Positions 43,706-55,290 of a DNA stretch of 64,000 nt are shown one piece after another. A program made the translations under genes and the position numbers. The notes beneath the pieces were generated by a model, which was not told the DNA's origin, ran no database searches, and worked only from the letters and a program-made list of their open reading frames with translations. Numbering within the stretch: the first letter of the stretch is position 1; each line of letters begins with the position of its first letter. The DNA is from Macrothele yani (lineage: Eukaryota; Arthropoda; Arachnida; Araneae; Macrothelidae), in contig CM077010.1 in the NCBI GenBank assembly GCA_039090855.1, forward strand, positions 43,604,905-43,668,904. The letters run 5' to 3'.

Positions 43706-45578
43706 CAGTCGAACTCCAACTATCCGGGCTATAGCTACCCGGATCTCCAATTATCCGGATTGCTTGTTCTCCTTTCAAGGCCAAGTAAAATTAAGACAGG
43801 GATATTTGGGTACATGGACAGAAAATTATGTACAGGGATATTTGGGTACATGGACAGTAAATTATGTACAGGGATATTTGTGTACATGGACAGCAAATTA
43901 TGTACAGGGATATTTGGGTACATGGACAGTAAATTATGTACAGGTATATTTGGGTACATGGACAGTAAATTATGTACAGGGATATTTGGGGACATTGACA
44001 ATCAATTATGTACAGGGATATTTGGGTACATGAACAGTAAATTATGTACAGGGATATTTGGGTACATGGACAGTAAATTATGTACAGGGATATTTGGGGA
44101 CATTGACAATAAATTATGTACAGGGATATTTGGGTGCATGGAAAGTAAATTATGTACAGGGATATTTGGGTACATGGACAGTAAATTATGTACAGGGATA
44201 TTTGGGTACATGGACAGTAAATTATGTACAGAGATATTTGGGGACATTGAAAATAAATTATGTACAGGGATATTTGGGTGCATGGAAAGTAAATTATGTA
44301 CAGGGATATTTGGGTACATGGACAGCAAATTATGTACAGGGATATTTGTGTACATGGACAGTAAATTATATACAGGGATATTTGGGTACATGGACAGTAA
44401 ATTATGTACAGGGATATTTGTGTACATGGACAGCAAATTATGTACAGGGATATTTGTGTACATGGACAGTAAATTATGTACAGGGATATTTGGGTACATG
44501 GACAGTAAATTATGTACAGTGATATTTGGGTACATGGACACGATATCAAGGGTGGTCGTATTCTTGGCTGAAGCACTCTATGAATATTGGTCTACGCACG
44601 AAAAACATCTTTGCTTCCGTTAAGAAGGACAAAGGACCCAATAATATTTTAACTTCAGGTGGTGTTTACTTAATCCTCTTGATCAACCAGTCTGGATCCA
44701 CAGAGACAACTGTAACATAAAAAAGAAGGAAGCACCAAAAGACTTTTGAAAATCATACTTTTAGAACATCAGAGTTCGATAAAAAACCAAGCACGCACTA
44801 CAGCCTTCGCTAGAACTTGCTCAGACGAGCACCTCACGCCCAATTGGTCTGACGTTAAATTAATATCAGGTTACAATAACGAATGGCCCTTGAGATACGG
44901 GGAATCCGTTGTTATCCATAAACTTTGGACTTCTTGTTGCAATGATGATAATCTTTTCAGTCTACCCAGTCCTTGGCTTCAACTCCTCATCTCCTATTCA
45001 CACCGTGAAACACAATTTGACGACACTATGCAACATCTGAGTCATTCATGACATTTTGGTGTCATATTAACCTGTAACTGTAACTGACTTTGTGTAACCA
45101 CCACCTGTACGTTGTCGTGATGTCTCCTTCACAATTCAGGATGTAGTCGTACCATTTTTCTTCCATATGTAGTGTAGCTTTTATCGTTTTAAAATACTTT
45201 TACCCATCTTATGATGGGACCATTTGCAGTGTCCCGAAAGTGCTAGTGGTGTTTGAATGAATAAACGATTAACGTGCCTCGAAGATATCTCGCATTCACT
45301 TTCTAAAATTGAGACTTTTGTTAATTTATTTACAATGTTTTTAGATTTTTCGTTCATTTTAATAATACAAAATGATAATGCAGTACAGTACATATTTATT
45401 TTTAAGCATAATACCATTTGTTATAAAAAATACGATAAACGTAAAAATTAAATTTCCTCACTTCGATTACTAAATACGTATTTGGCCTACAGAAAAAAAG
45501 ACAACCCAATTATTTGGATTTTCCGAATATCCGGATGGACTGTGGTCCGAGTTAATCCGAATATTTGGAGTTCTACTG
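43706..45578. mobile_element. pogo/Tigger-type element, non-autonomous, 1873 bp
   Basis: Ends: the left is CAGTCGAACTCCAACTATCC, and the right end read inward is CAGTAGAACTCCAAATATTC. TA at 43704-43705 and 45579-45580. CAGTxGAACTCCxxxTATCCGG termini with TA duplication are typical of pogo/Tigger elements. The interior is a 36-bp minisatellite plus unrecognised DNA; no transposase is readable. Confidence 0.85.
43793..44540. repeat. 36-bp minisatellite, about 21 copies
   Basis: The unit is ACAGGGATATTTGGGTACAT followed by GGACAGTAAATTATGT. Variants (GGGGACATTGACAAT, GGGTGCATGGAAAGT) are interspersed in a partly regular order. The period is divisible by three, so frames on both strands stay open; the ORFs of 311 and 261 codons here are taken as spurious. 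Confidence 0.95.
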
Positions 45579-46134
45579 TATTTTCAATTACAAAAATACT
45601 CAAAATGACGGAAAGGCTTACGACATGGTAGTTGCATCCCTGTGAGTTGTATTTGCATGGAAATGAAAATAAAAAACAATTCTATACAACATTAGCAGAA
45701 AAAAGGGTTCAATTAAAAACCGTTGCGTAATATCCTAATTAGTATAGAAAAAACCCTGTTGTTTTACATGCAAAACCCGCTGAGATATTTCCAATGAAAA
45801 CTGCAAAAATCGTATCGTCTGGAGCCTGTTGACATGCAAACTATAGCTTGTTTCGCTGCATAGCTTTCTAGCAATACTCAAAGTGAATAATGGAAGAACT
45901 CTCGCGCGTGCAGAAATTATCGCTTATCTTTTTACGATTTTCATTGCGAATATCTTCGCGACTTTAGCAAGTAGAATGACGGGGTTTGATTTTTACGACT
46001 GCGAGGGTTGAACTGGAAGTAATGCAAAAGTGGGCATAACTTTTTTATTAACTGGAAGAGGTCGTTCAAATTACACATGTTGCTAGACCAACTCTTCCGC
46101 TATAGTAACCCTTCTTCTTCATTGCAGGTAAATA

Positions 46135-48180
46135 ATGGATTCCAAGCAGAAGTAACGTGCCGACATTAAGTTCCTGACGAAGGAATGGTGCAGACTGTCC
46201 GACATCCGCAGAAGACTACAGAATGTTTACCGAGACGATACCATTGACAAAAGCATGTGCACAGTTAGATAAAGAAGTTTAAAGAAGTCGAAACCAGCGT
46301 TGAAGACAAAGCACGCGTTGGAAGACCATCATCGGTGACCACCGACACGAATCGCCAGAGAGTGGATGAATTGATTCGTGAAGGGAAACGAGTCACGATC
46401 CGTGAGCTTGTTGCACGATTGGACTATGGTCACAATGCCATGCAGAAGATGGTGGAAGAATTAGGGTATCGGAAAGTGTGTGCAAAGTGGGTACCTCGGC
46501 AGTTGACACCGGATCTGAAGGAGAGAAGGGTGGAAGTCTGCTATGATATGCTGGAAGCGTTTGACGCCAATAAAGCACGTATTTTCCCGATCTAGTAACA
46601 GGGGTTAAAACGTGGGCGTATATTTTCGTTCCGGAAACGAAGAATTAATCCATGGAATGGCGTAACAACTCGTCACCAAAGCCTAAGAAGTTCAAGAGCC
46701 AGCGATTAGCGCAGAAAGTCATGGTGACTGTTTTTAGGGATGGCAGGGGAGTCATTCTCCATTGATTTTCTGGAACGTGGCCATACCGCGACCAGCCAGC
46801 GGTACATTGAAACACTTAAGGAGCTTAGAGAAGCCATAAGGAGAAAGAGAACGAACAAAACGATGTCGCACGATTGGTCGAATAACGATTAGTCGACATA
46901 ACGATTGGTCAACACCCGATTGGTCGACAGTAACGATTGTTCGGCAGCACGATCGGTCGACAGTAACGGTTGGTCGACAGCACGATCGGTCGACATAACG
47001 ATCAGTCGACCGTAACGACTAGTCGACAGCACGATTGGTCGACGCAACGATTGGTCGAGATAACTATTGGTTCAGAGGTTTATGGTCTACATTCGCAGCG
47101 GTACCTCTCAGAACGTACTGAGCTCTCAAAACGCAAAGTTCCTTTTTGGAAATAATATCTTTTAGAATGTAGTCCTCAGAACGTACAGCATTATAACATA
47201 TTATTTTCAAATAGGCTCCGTGTCACCTTTTGTACTCTAAGTGAATTCTATAAAGAGGGCCTTCTGAACGATGTTATTTCCGAAAGGGCTCCGGGGCCCT
47301 TTAGGTAAAGGCCCCTTGGGGAAACTGCCATACATGATTCGGAAACTCGGAAAATTGCCACACATTCAAAGTGTTTCTCGGACGAACAGCGATTTGTGCT
47401 CGTCCCCTTAATGAAAACCATGAGGCAATTTTCCGTTGGGGCATTTTTTCTGTGTGTAGCAATTTTCCGGGTTGCTAAAAGATGTGTGGCAGCAATCTTC
47501 CGGTGGGGCAATTTTCCGGTAGGTCAATTTACCGCCAAACTGTTTGCACTTATTCAAATTTTTTTTTTCAAAGTTTCGTTGACCATTTTATGTCGACCAG
47601 TGTCGACTAATCGTTATATCGACCAGTCGTTACTATCGACCAATCGTTATATAGACCAGTCGTTACTGTCGACCAATCGTTATGTCGATCAAACGTGCTG
47701 TCGACTAATCGTTACTGTCGACTAATCATTATTGTCGACCAATCGTTATGTCGACTAATCATTGCTGTCGACTAATCATTGCTGTCGAACAATCGGTATG
47801 AAGACCAATCGTTAATGTAGGCCAATCGTTATGTCGACCAACCGTTACATACCCGAACAAAAATCTGGAAAGGATCCACATTTACCATGGTAATGCGAGT
47901 CAACATACATCTTTGGCAACAAATCCGGCGATCAGAAAATTAGGCAGGTCGGTGGTACCCCAACCACCGCACAGGCCAAAAATGGCGCCCTCCCGACTTC
48001 TACCTGTTCGGTTCAATGAAGAACAGTCTCCGGGGACAACGATGTGATGACACAAACGAGGTGAAAGTGGCTGTGAAGAAGTGGGTACAAAAGTGCACAC
48101 CTGAATTTTTTCAAAGAGGATCCGTGAGTTGAGTTCAACGATGGCGCAAATGCATCGCTCGTGATGGAGACTGTGTTGAG
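46135..48180 (+). pseudogene. Mariner-like transposase, disrupted by a foldback element
   Basis: The start near 46136 reads MDSKQK, then a stop, then ADIKFLTKEWCRLSDIRRRL. Then come VTIRELVARLDYGHNAMQKM, ELGYRKVCAKWVPRQLTPDL (a conserved mariner linker region) and VEVCYDMLEAF. The stretch after 46740 reads FLERGHTATSQRYIETLKEL up to the insertion at 46861. It resumes at 47863 with NLERIHIYHGNASQHTSLAT, then WRPPDFYLFGSMKNSLRGQR. The usual catalytic Asp residues of HQDNAPAH and SPDLAPSDYHLF are not preserved, and multiple stops exist. It is an old copy. Confidence 0.75.
46861..47853. mobile_element. Foldback element with 9-bp target duplication
   Basis: CGAACAAAA at 46852-46860 is repeated at 47854-47862. 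The arms are arrays of a roughly 17-bp unit (ACGATTGGTCGACAGTA) on the left (46861-47068) and its reverse complement (GTCGACCAATCGTTACTGTC-type) on the right (47589-47850). The centre (47069-47588) is unique, with repeated GGCAATTTTCCG motifs. Inverted arms made of short tandem repeats plus a 9-bp duplication resemble Drosophila FB elements. It has no coding capacity. Confidence 0.85.
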
Positions 48181-48512
48181 TAGTACCTTTGTATAGAGGA
48201 AAAGTTACTCTACCAACATGTGCAATTCGAACGACCTCTGTCAGTTAATAAAAACGTTATGCCCACTTTGTCATTACTTTCGGTAGAACCTTCATAATTA
48301 GGACATTGCGCAACTTCTTTTGATTGAATTTTTTTCTGCGAAGGCTGTGAGAAAAATATCTTAATTTTTTATTCAAATGCCTCCCACAAAGGTGCAACTT
48401 CCATGTCGTAATTCTTTATGCCACTCTGAGTATTTTTCTATTTGAAGTTATGTATTTGTGACTAACCGTTAAAGAAATAAAAGCATGTTCCTATCTTTTT
48501 TGAGACACCCAG

Positions 48513-48989
48513 TATACAAAAATATCGAGTTGGAACGTGGTGACTCGTGTTTGAAACACATACACTATTTATTACAAAAAAATTGTATGATTGTATTCCA
48601 CACTACCGCTGAAACATTTCTCGTAAGTACTTTACCTTCAAATAACATAATGTGGTCTTTAAACATACGACAGCATAATGCACAGCATCTAATTTCCGTA
48701 AGCTTTAGAGTTAATGTTAAGGAAATTCTAGAGTTTGGCGATTTCTTTTTTAAACATTCAGTGGAATTTTTCAGTTCACAATTAGCACGCATATGAACAT
48801 GTGTGTGGTAATCCATTGAGTAGTGAATTTCTATGCAAATGTTTTCGTGTAGCATTGAACATGGAAATTAGGGACAACTTCAAAAGAAGATGTTCAGGAG
48901 CTTGCCTCTCATTGGTGTTCTACAGACACCACTATAAGTGCTGTTTACAATTTTCATTCGAAATGTCTGACGCTGTTTGAGTTACTGTT
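48513..48989. other. Unannotated AT-rich DNA
   Basis: Nothing is recognised. Confidence 0.4.
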
Positions 48990-49830
48990 AGACGTGGACG
49001 CCTACCTGAAGAACGGAAGTTGGTCAAAATCCTAACAGATTTATAAATGTGTTCCAAAGTGTTATATCAAGGCTATGGTGACAGTTCTAAGGTAGAAGAA
49101 CATACATTAGACGACCTTCCTGAGATCGACTTATCAAGGAGGACCATTTCATCCAGTAGGCTTCGAGAACGAGGACTGCATGCCAAAGAAACTTTGTCTG
49201 TGTGCCACTCACCCGTCGCCACAACATAGTTCGATAAGCAGGGAGTAGGTATAATCGCAACTGGACACTTGAGCAGTGCAGACATTTAATATCCCACGAC
49301 TATAGATGAGTCAAGAGTTTCGCAAACAGGTGATGTTCGACGATAGTACATCTTCAGAGATGCAGGCACAACAAATCGTCAATCCAAAATAATGGAAACG
49401 GGCTGTTTACTTGATGGAGCGGTAATGAATTCGATAGAACTTCGACTGGCTGCAGGTGTCAAGAAAGGATCTTAGAACCCCGTGTTCCAAATCTTCGAGG
49501 TACTTCTGGTTCCGGGATTTGCTTTTATGTACGATATAACTCGTCCTCAGGGATTGGTGCTAGTGGGCGAATACCTGAAAAGTGAAAATACGTAAAGAAT
49601 ATATTGGAGAAGGTTTTCCAGACCCATACCCCATCGAGCACGTTTGGGATGCTTTAGGACTATAAATAGCAATTTTTCAGGTCCCTCTGAAAACAACCAG
49701 CGAGCTCAAAAATATGATTATTACGGAATGAAAACGCCTTTCTACTGAGGCTTTTAAATCAGCTTGTTGAGCAAGCGTTTTGAAGTCTGTGTATGCGTTT
49801 GTAGTGACAGACCCCGAGCAGAACCTGAAG
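48990..49830 (+). pseudogene. Tc1-like transposase relic
   Basis: Plus strand: RTISSSRLRERGLHAKETLS near 49140 resembles the TISRRLRExGLHARRP segment. A THTPSSTFGML stretch near 49625 stands where SPDLNPIEHVWDAL is expected (the DNA reads CCCCATCGAGCACGTTTGGG in another frame, giving PIEHVWDAL). No termini were found and decay is heavy. Confidence 0.5.
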
Positions 49831-49898
49831 GAGGAACGTCTAAAATTGCACACTTCCATGCTTGTTACGTTTATCATGATCAAAATGCATATTATTTG

Positions 49899-51251
49899 AT
49901 ACAGGGAGAGCCAAAGGTCTCTGTGCACCTGACGTAACGTGATAAGAAATAATGCTAAGAAATCTATAAAGTGTAGTTACCGCGCACGTACATGCAATAT
50001 TGGGAATGAACAATGTTTGTGTGCTTGGGGCGAGGTCTCGTGGATCCTACCATCTGACCTTGACCGACGGTATATCCGTCGCTTGGCCGTGATTGAATCA
50101 GCCAGCAGTGAGTCGTCACAGTGGCCAGTTGAACATGGTGTTTTCGCTTGAGGGACGAGTGTTTCTGATTGAACATGCGTTCCGTAGTGGCGGTGAATAT
50201 ACGGACGAAGTGAAACGTAAGTCCAGAGAAAATGTTCGCGATACTGAAACACCCAGTTGCAATGCAGCGAGGCGGTTAATTGAAAAGTTTCGTAAAACCG
50301 GATCAGTGAGAGATGCTCCGAGAAGCGGCCGGCCGCTAGTGTTAACAGGGGAAAAGGTGGAGGACATTTCCTTTCGCAGCACTAAAAGTCCAAAGAAATC
50401 GGTTCGAAAATTAGCACAACAAGCAGGTGTGTCGTACAGTAGCAGCACCAGTAGGGCACTGAAGACGCGACTGCAGCTCTACTCGTACAAAACAGTGCAC
50501 GAACTGAAACACACAGGCTACGGTAAGCATGTGGAATATTGCAGATGGTGCAAGAACTTTATTAATGACAACGGAGAGGATATTATGGATGTCACGTTTT
50601 TCACCGGTGAGGCGCTATTCCACTTATCGGGATAGGTGAACAGCAAAACCATCAATCCGAATCAGATGCACGAAATGCCATTGAGGATTGGTGTATGGTT
50701 GCGATACCTCGAAGACACATAATTGAGCCCATATTCTTCGAAGGAACCATAAACGCGGCAAGGTATTGTAACAATATCCTTTGCCCATTCATCGGGCACT
50801 TAACCGAGGAGATATGTAAATGAGCTGCATGGGACGTAGCGGAATCCTGCTGGCTACTTCCAGCAGGATTCCGCTACGTTCCGTACAGCTCATGTCTCCA
50901 CGGCGTTGTTGACTGATGTGTTCGGAGATAGGGTCATCTCCAAAGGCATATGACTGCCACGTTCACCCGATCTCACGCCTTCAGATTATTATCTATGGGG
51001 TTTACTCAAAATCTCTATTTAAAGAACAATCCCTGTTCTCTTCCGGAACTACAGAATGCAATCACCACAGTAAAAATAAACATTTCTCCGTTGGACCTGT
51101 GACGTGTCTTTGAGAATATGTTCAAACGCATGGATGCATGCCTACACACAGGACGGGGACATTTATAGCATTTATTGTATCAAGTACGCTTGTAGTTGGT
51201 GTACGTGTATTGTCTTGCCATGTGCACAGTGACTTTTGGCTCACCCTGTAT
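49899..51251 (+). mobile_element. DUF4817-type mariner-like transposon, 1353 bp
   Basis: Ends: the left is ATACAGGGAGAGCCAAAGGT, and the right end read inward is ATACAGGGTGAGCCAAAAGT, a 27-bp TIR with few mismatches and TA at the border. The length is normal for the superfamily. Confidence 0.88.
50135..51120 (+). pseudogene. DUF4817-type transposase, disrupted
   Basis: The frame MVFSLEGRVFLIEHAFRSGG, then RRLIEKFRKTGSVRDAPRSG and SPKKSVRKLAQQAGVSYSSS, is open from 50135 to 50635. It ends after a VTFFTGEALFHLSG block in which the usual DEAWFHL first catalytic Asp reads GEALFHL (Asp replaced). Beyond a stop: PLRIGVWLRY, then GYFQQDSATFRTAHVSTALL (second Asp kept, near 50860), a SPDLTPSDYYLWGLLK block (third, near 50965) and a decayed tail. 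The related relic at 8200 shares the N-terminal half. Confidence 0.85.
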
Positions 51252-52429
51252 TTTTTTAAATTTTGATGTTATATCAAAACTTATGTCCATACAAACTTTT
51301 ATTTAATTCTGTAATGTTTCATTGAAATATTTATCTTATGTACGCCAGTGTACTTACTAATTGTAATACTGTGCATACTTATGTCAACCTTCCAGTTAGT
51401 GTCGACTGGAAGGAACAAGCAAATTAAAACTTTACCATTGTGAAATCTCAAAAACCATCAGTGCACGAATTGTCCAATGAAAGCAAATCAAAAGTCGAAT
51501 AACGCAATGGCCAGAATACGTACACAATCGATCTACCTACAGCTCACTAACCCCAAATAGCAAACGCATTACTTATAATAGGTAAATCCTCCACCTTTTA
51601 CTTCCGGTAAGTAAATTATTTCTTGAAATTTCTAATAGTTATAACACTTACACAATCGTTCCAAGTTGTGTTTACATAATGCAGATCGCAAACTCAAAAC
51701 ACGCGATACTCAAAACTGTTACACAACCGCTCCACCTCTTACTCACTTTGAATAATTTTCAAACTAAAACTTTCAACACCTAAGTCACGCACACCATTCG
51801 TCTACTTAACATCCACTGAAAGCAGTTTGAAAACAAACTTACTCTTTAGTTAAAAAGTTGCTGATTTTAATTTTTACTGAGTTCTCTTCCAAGTCATAAA
51901 CATTCTTATCCTTTAAAGATTTCTTAAAGTAATTGTTGAGACACACTTCATATTTTTTGTCGTTATTTGCGTCAGAAGTTGCATAAAAGACTTGTTAACG
52001 AACATGATCTTAATGTTTTTAGTTGAAATGGATACACAGAAGTTCGACTTTTTTATCAGCGGTTTATCTCCCATTATTTCTCATTAAGTTGCCTACTTGA
52101 GAAATCGATTCTTCAGCTGTGACGTCCAGAAAGCTCTAACTTTCCAACTATAAATTTGAAAACATTTGAAGTATCTGAAGCGCAGAAATATTGGGAAACT
52201 ATTGCTATTTTATGTTTGGATATAGTTGATCGTAATGTGATAGCTTTATTTCTCCAACTGTCTAACGCTTTACAAATTGAAGCGCGCTGGGTAAAATCTC
52301 ACGCACTTAAACCTAAAAAAAAAAAAAAAAAAAAAAAACAAGTTAGTAAAATCATGCAATGCATTGATTATGATAAGCTTTCCAACATACCAGAAATCAT
52401 TACTCAAGTTATTACTCAAGTTATGAGAA
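51252..52429. other. Unannotated AT-rich DNA with an A-tract
   Basis: A 24-base A-tract lies at 52315-52338. No gene or transposon terminus is visible. Confidence 0.45.
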
Positions 52430-53015
52430 TAATGCCTGTGGAATAAATCTCGATCCTGTGCCCTGACCTTTGATCCCATTTCGATGATATTCAACAGAAC
52501 CAGTTTGGTATACCTCCGAAATATCATGATGAAATTTTGTCGCAATCAAAGCATTTTTACGTAAGTTATGATGCATAAGGGCTATGGAATAGATCCCTCT
52601 CCTGTGTCCTAACCTTTGACCCCATTTCGCCCATTTTCAATAGAATTTGTCCCCAGGCAAGACCCTACAACATACTAACATTTCATCCAAATCGAAGCCT
52701 TTTTACGTAAGTTATGACGCATAATGGCGATGAAAGTGATTCCGCTTCTATGTCCTGACCTTTGACCCCATTTCTCCCATTTTCAATAAGGTTTGTCGCC
52801 AGGTCGTCCCCTACCACATACTAAAAGTTCATCGAAATCGAACTTTTTTTGCGTTAGTTATGACGCATAACAGCAGTGGAATGAATCCCGCTCCTATGTA
52901 CTGACCCTTGACCCCATTTCGCGTTCACTTTAAATAGGGTTCCTTCCCAGGTGATCCCCTACCAGATACTAAAATTTCATCGAAATCGAACGATTGTTAC
53001 GCGAGTTATCCTGCG
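52430..53015 (+). repeat. About 145-bp satellite, block 1 (4 units)
   Basis: Units carry CCTTTGACCCCATTTCGCCC near 52467, 52613, 52757 and 52905, followed by CAATAGGGTTCGTCCCCAGG-like and TCATCGAAATCGAACCATTT-like segments and a TTATGACGCATAA link. Confidence 0.88.
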
Positions 53016-53418
53016 GACCTACATACGCACACAACGCGTGACGTAATGAGGCAGATGGGAATCGCGACCATCTGCTTGCCGCAAGTGTGACGTCATAAAA
53101 CTTTAATAGGATCCACACACAATGCGTGACGTAATGAGACAGATGGCGTGACCACGCGCCAACATTCTCAAAGGCGAGATTATGACGTCATAAGATTTCT
53201 AAGCATTGGTAACATTAATAGAATAATGGAACAACGCCATCACTAAAAACGTTATAATTCGGGGTGGTTATTTAACCCACTAAACGAATTCTCCTAAAGT
53301 CGAGATCAAGCTAAATCGATTTCTAGTACCAGAAAACGGTAGGTTAACGACTTTTATCAAAATTCTTAGAGCCGTTTTCAAAATAAAATGTATATACATA
53401 CATAAAAGTATTGCTACT
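53016..53418. other. Spacer with a two-copy repeat
   Basis: GCGTGACGTAATGAGGCAGA near 53036 recurs near 53122, and each copy is followed by a TGACGTCATAA palindrome (near 53088 and 53183). TGACGTCA is a CRE-type site, but with no promoter context I give it no function. Confidence 0.5.
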
Positions 53419-54031
53419 TTAAGGTGGACGTCAAGTAATTTTGCTTCCTATACTTCCAATGGAAAAACTTCTGTACACATTTTCTTCACAACTAAAGCGT
53501 TCCCAAGAAGGAAAATTTGAACATCGATTAAAGTATCTTCATTTTATAACTTGCAATACTTAATATTTTCTAAAACATAACCATATTTATGCAATTCAAC
53601 ATTTGTTTGTCTAATGACGTCATGAAAATACAGGTCGCGCCATCTTTTTTCTGGAAAATTAATGCGTTCACGAGGATGAAAGTTTGAATATCGATTAAAA
53701 TAGCTTCATTTCATAACTTGGAACACTGAATATTTTCTAAACCATAACCGTAAATATGCAATCCAACATTTTTTTGTCCACTGACGTCATCAAAGTACAG
53801 GTCGCGCCATCTTTTCTCTGGTTTCAACACCACCAAAGGAAAAGTGATTGATTTTTAATATAATTATGGTTATGTTTTAGAAAATATTAAGTTTTCCAAG
53901 TTATAATATGAAGTTATTTTAATCGATGTTCAAATTTTCATTCTTGGGAACACATTAATTGTGAAGGAAATGTTTACAAAAGTTTTTCCATTGGAAGTAT
54001 GGGAAGCAAAATTACTTGACGTCCACCTTAA
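53419..54031. mobile_element. MITE with about 175-bp TIRs, ends TTAAGGTGGACG
   Basis: The left end TTAAGGTGGACGTCAAGTAA is matched in inverted form at the right (54012-54031), and similarity continues for about 175 bp (CTTCCAATGGAAAAACTT, GAACATCGATTAAA, TTTTCTAAAACATAACCAT). Inside, a segment ending GGTCGCGCCATCTTTT is tandemly duplicated (near 53635 and 53800). TTAA at both borders may be a target duplication or part of the TIR. It is non-coding. Confidence 0.85.
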
Positions 54032-54508
54032 TAATATGGGATAAGCGCAATGGAATGGATCGCAATCCTATGTCCTGACCTTTGACCACATTTCCTCCAT
54101 TTTCAATAGGGTTCGTCCCCAGATGGTCCCCTACTACATACTGAAATTTCATCGAAATCGAACCATTTTTACGCACGTTATGACGCATAAGGGCAATGGA
54201 ATGCATCCCGATCTTATGTCCTGACCTTTCACCCCACTTCACCCATTTTGAATAGGGTTCGTCCCCAGGCGGTCTCCTACCACATAGTAAACTTTCATTG
54301 AAATCGAACCATATTTACGCAAGTTATGACACATAAGGGCAATGATATGATTCCGCTCCTACGGCGTGACCTTTGACCCCATTTGTCCCATTTTCAATAG
54401 GGTTCGTCCCCCGGTGGTCCCCTAAGACATACTAAAATTTCATCAAAATCGAACCATTTTTATGCCAGTTATCGTGCGGACAGACGGACGGACGGACAAA
54501 GCTGGAGC
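54032..54508 (+). repeat. About 145-bp satellite, block 2 (3 units)
   Basis: The CCTTTGACC-type marker recurs near 54079, 54224 and 54370. The block ends TTATCGTGCGGACAGACGGA followed by GGACGGACAAAG. The ending parallels that of block 1 (TTATCCTGCGGACCTACATA), so both blocks share an end structure. Confidence 0.88.
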
Positions 54509-55025
54509 ATATACACTTCTTCAGTTCAACACAATTTTATTAACAAGGTTGGGTTCAGGAGGCGAACATGGGCGTCCTGGTACATATATTGTACGGTAAA
54601 ATATACAAACTCTAAAATTCTATGTACATTATATACAGCACGATGTATTGATTCACAAAGGAGCCTCGTGGTAAGAGGTACAGGCATTTTGCACAAGAAC
54701 AATAAGAGAGATTGTCGAAACATTTCGTCTCGAAGCATAAGTATATTATAGTGCTGACAAATAACAGAACGAGAATATTATAATGAAGCACCGTACAAAA
54801 GGAGAACTGTAGATGACAAAGTAGACAATGTGAAACCTAAGGCAAACGGAATTACGATGTCTTAGTACTGGTAGAAAAAAGTATAATCAAAGAGAAAACA
54901 AGTAAGACTATATACATTTGTACAGTATGGTGCATATTATATTCACATGTGTTAGAAGATATAAGCTGTATGCTGAAGTTTGATTCCGAAAACCAATAGT
55001 GAGCATGCACGTTGAACTGAAGTTC

Positions 55026-55256
55026 TTTTTTTTTTTTTTTTTTTTTTGATTTGAGGTTTAACGACCACCGTGAGCAACTCAATGGGCTATAAGCAGTCGC
55101 CCGTCCCTAATTTAGAGTCACTGGTTCCAGGGAAGGGAGAGAGCCAGTGCCGTAAGACAAACACAACATCCATGCCTGACCGGGATTCGAACCCGGACCC
55201 CTTACGGACGAATGATCAGAGGCCAGCGCCTTAGACCACTGCGCCACCGGGGCGGC
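55026..55256 (-). mobile_element. SINE family A, copy 7, in the LINE 3-prime UTR
   Basis: It starts with a T-tract to 55047, then TTGAGGTTTAACGACCACCG, GAGAGAGCCAGTGCCGTAAG, the B-box complement GGGATTCGAACCCGG and ACCACTGCGCCACCGGGGCG. GAACTGAAGTTC at 55014-55025 is repeated at 55257-55268, a 12-bp target duplication. Confidence 0.95.
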
Positions 55257-55290
55257 GAACTGAAGTTCAACAGAGCTAGGAGCAACGAGG

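Larger units (their letters stand above)
43641..48512 (+). mobile_element. Mariner-like element with long TIRs, host of two nested insertions
   Basis: Ends: the left is CCGGGTGCCTCAAAACAGGG, and the right end read inward is CTGGGTGTCTCAAAAAAGAT, flanked by TA (43639-43640, 48513-48514). The inverted similarity continues inward on the left after the Tigger insertion (45592-45740 and 46018-46125) and on the right to about 48195, so the TIRs are about 320 bp or more. The left arm has about 265 extra bases. Removing the Tigger (43706-45578) and the foldback (46861-47853) leaves about 2.0 kb. Confidence 0.85.

Noticed and set aside
43688..44623. 311-codon repeat ORF (YMDSKLCTGIFG repeats) and its minus-strand counterpart
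   Set aside because: It is a product of the 36-bp minisatellite inside a Tigger-type element; both strands are equally open.
53080..53195. CRE-type sites (TGACGTCA) as regulatory elements
   Set aside because: They are parts of a two-copy repeat with no promoter or gene nearby.
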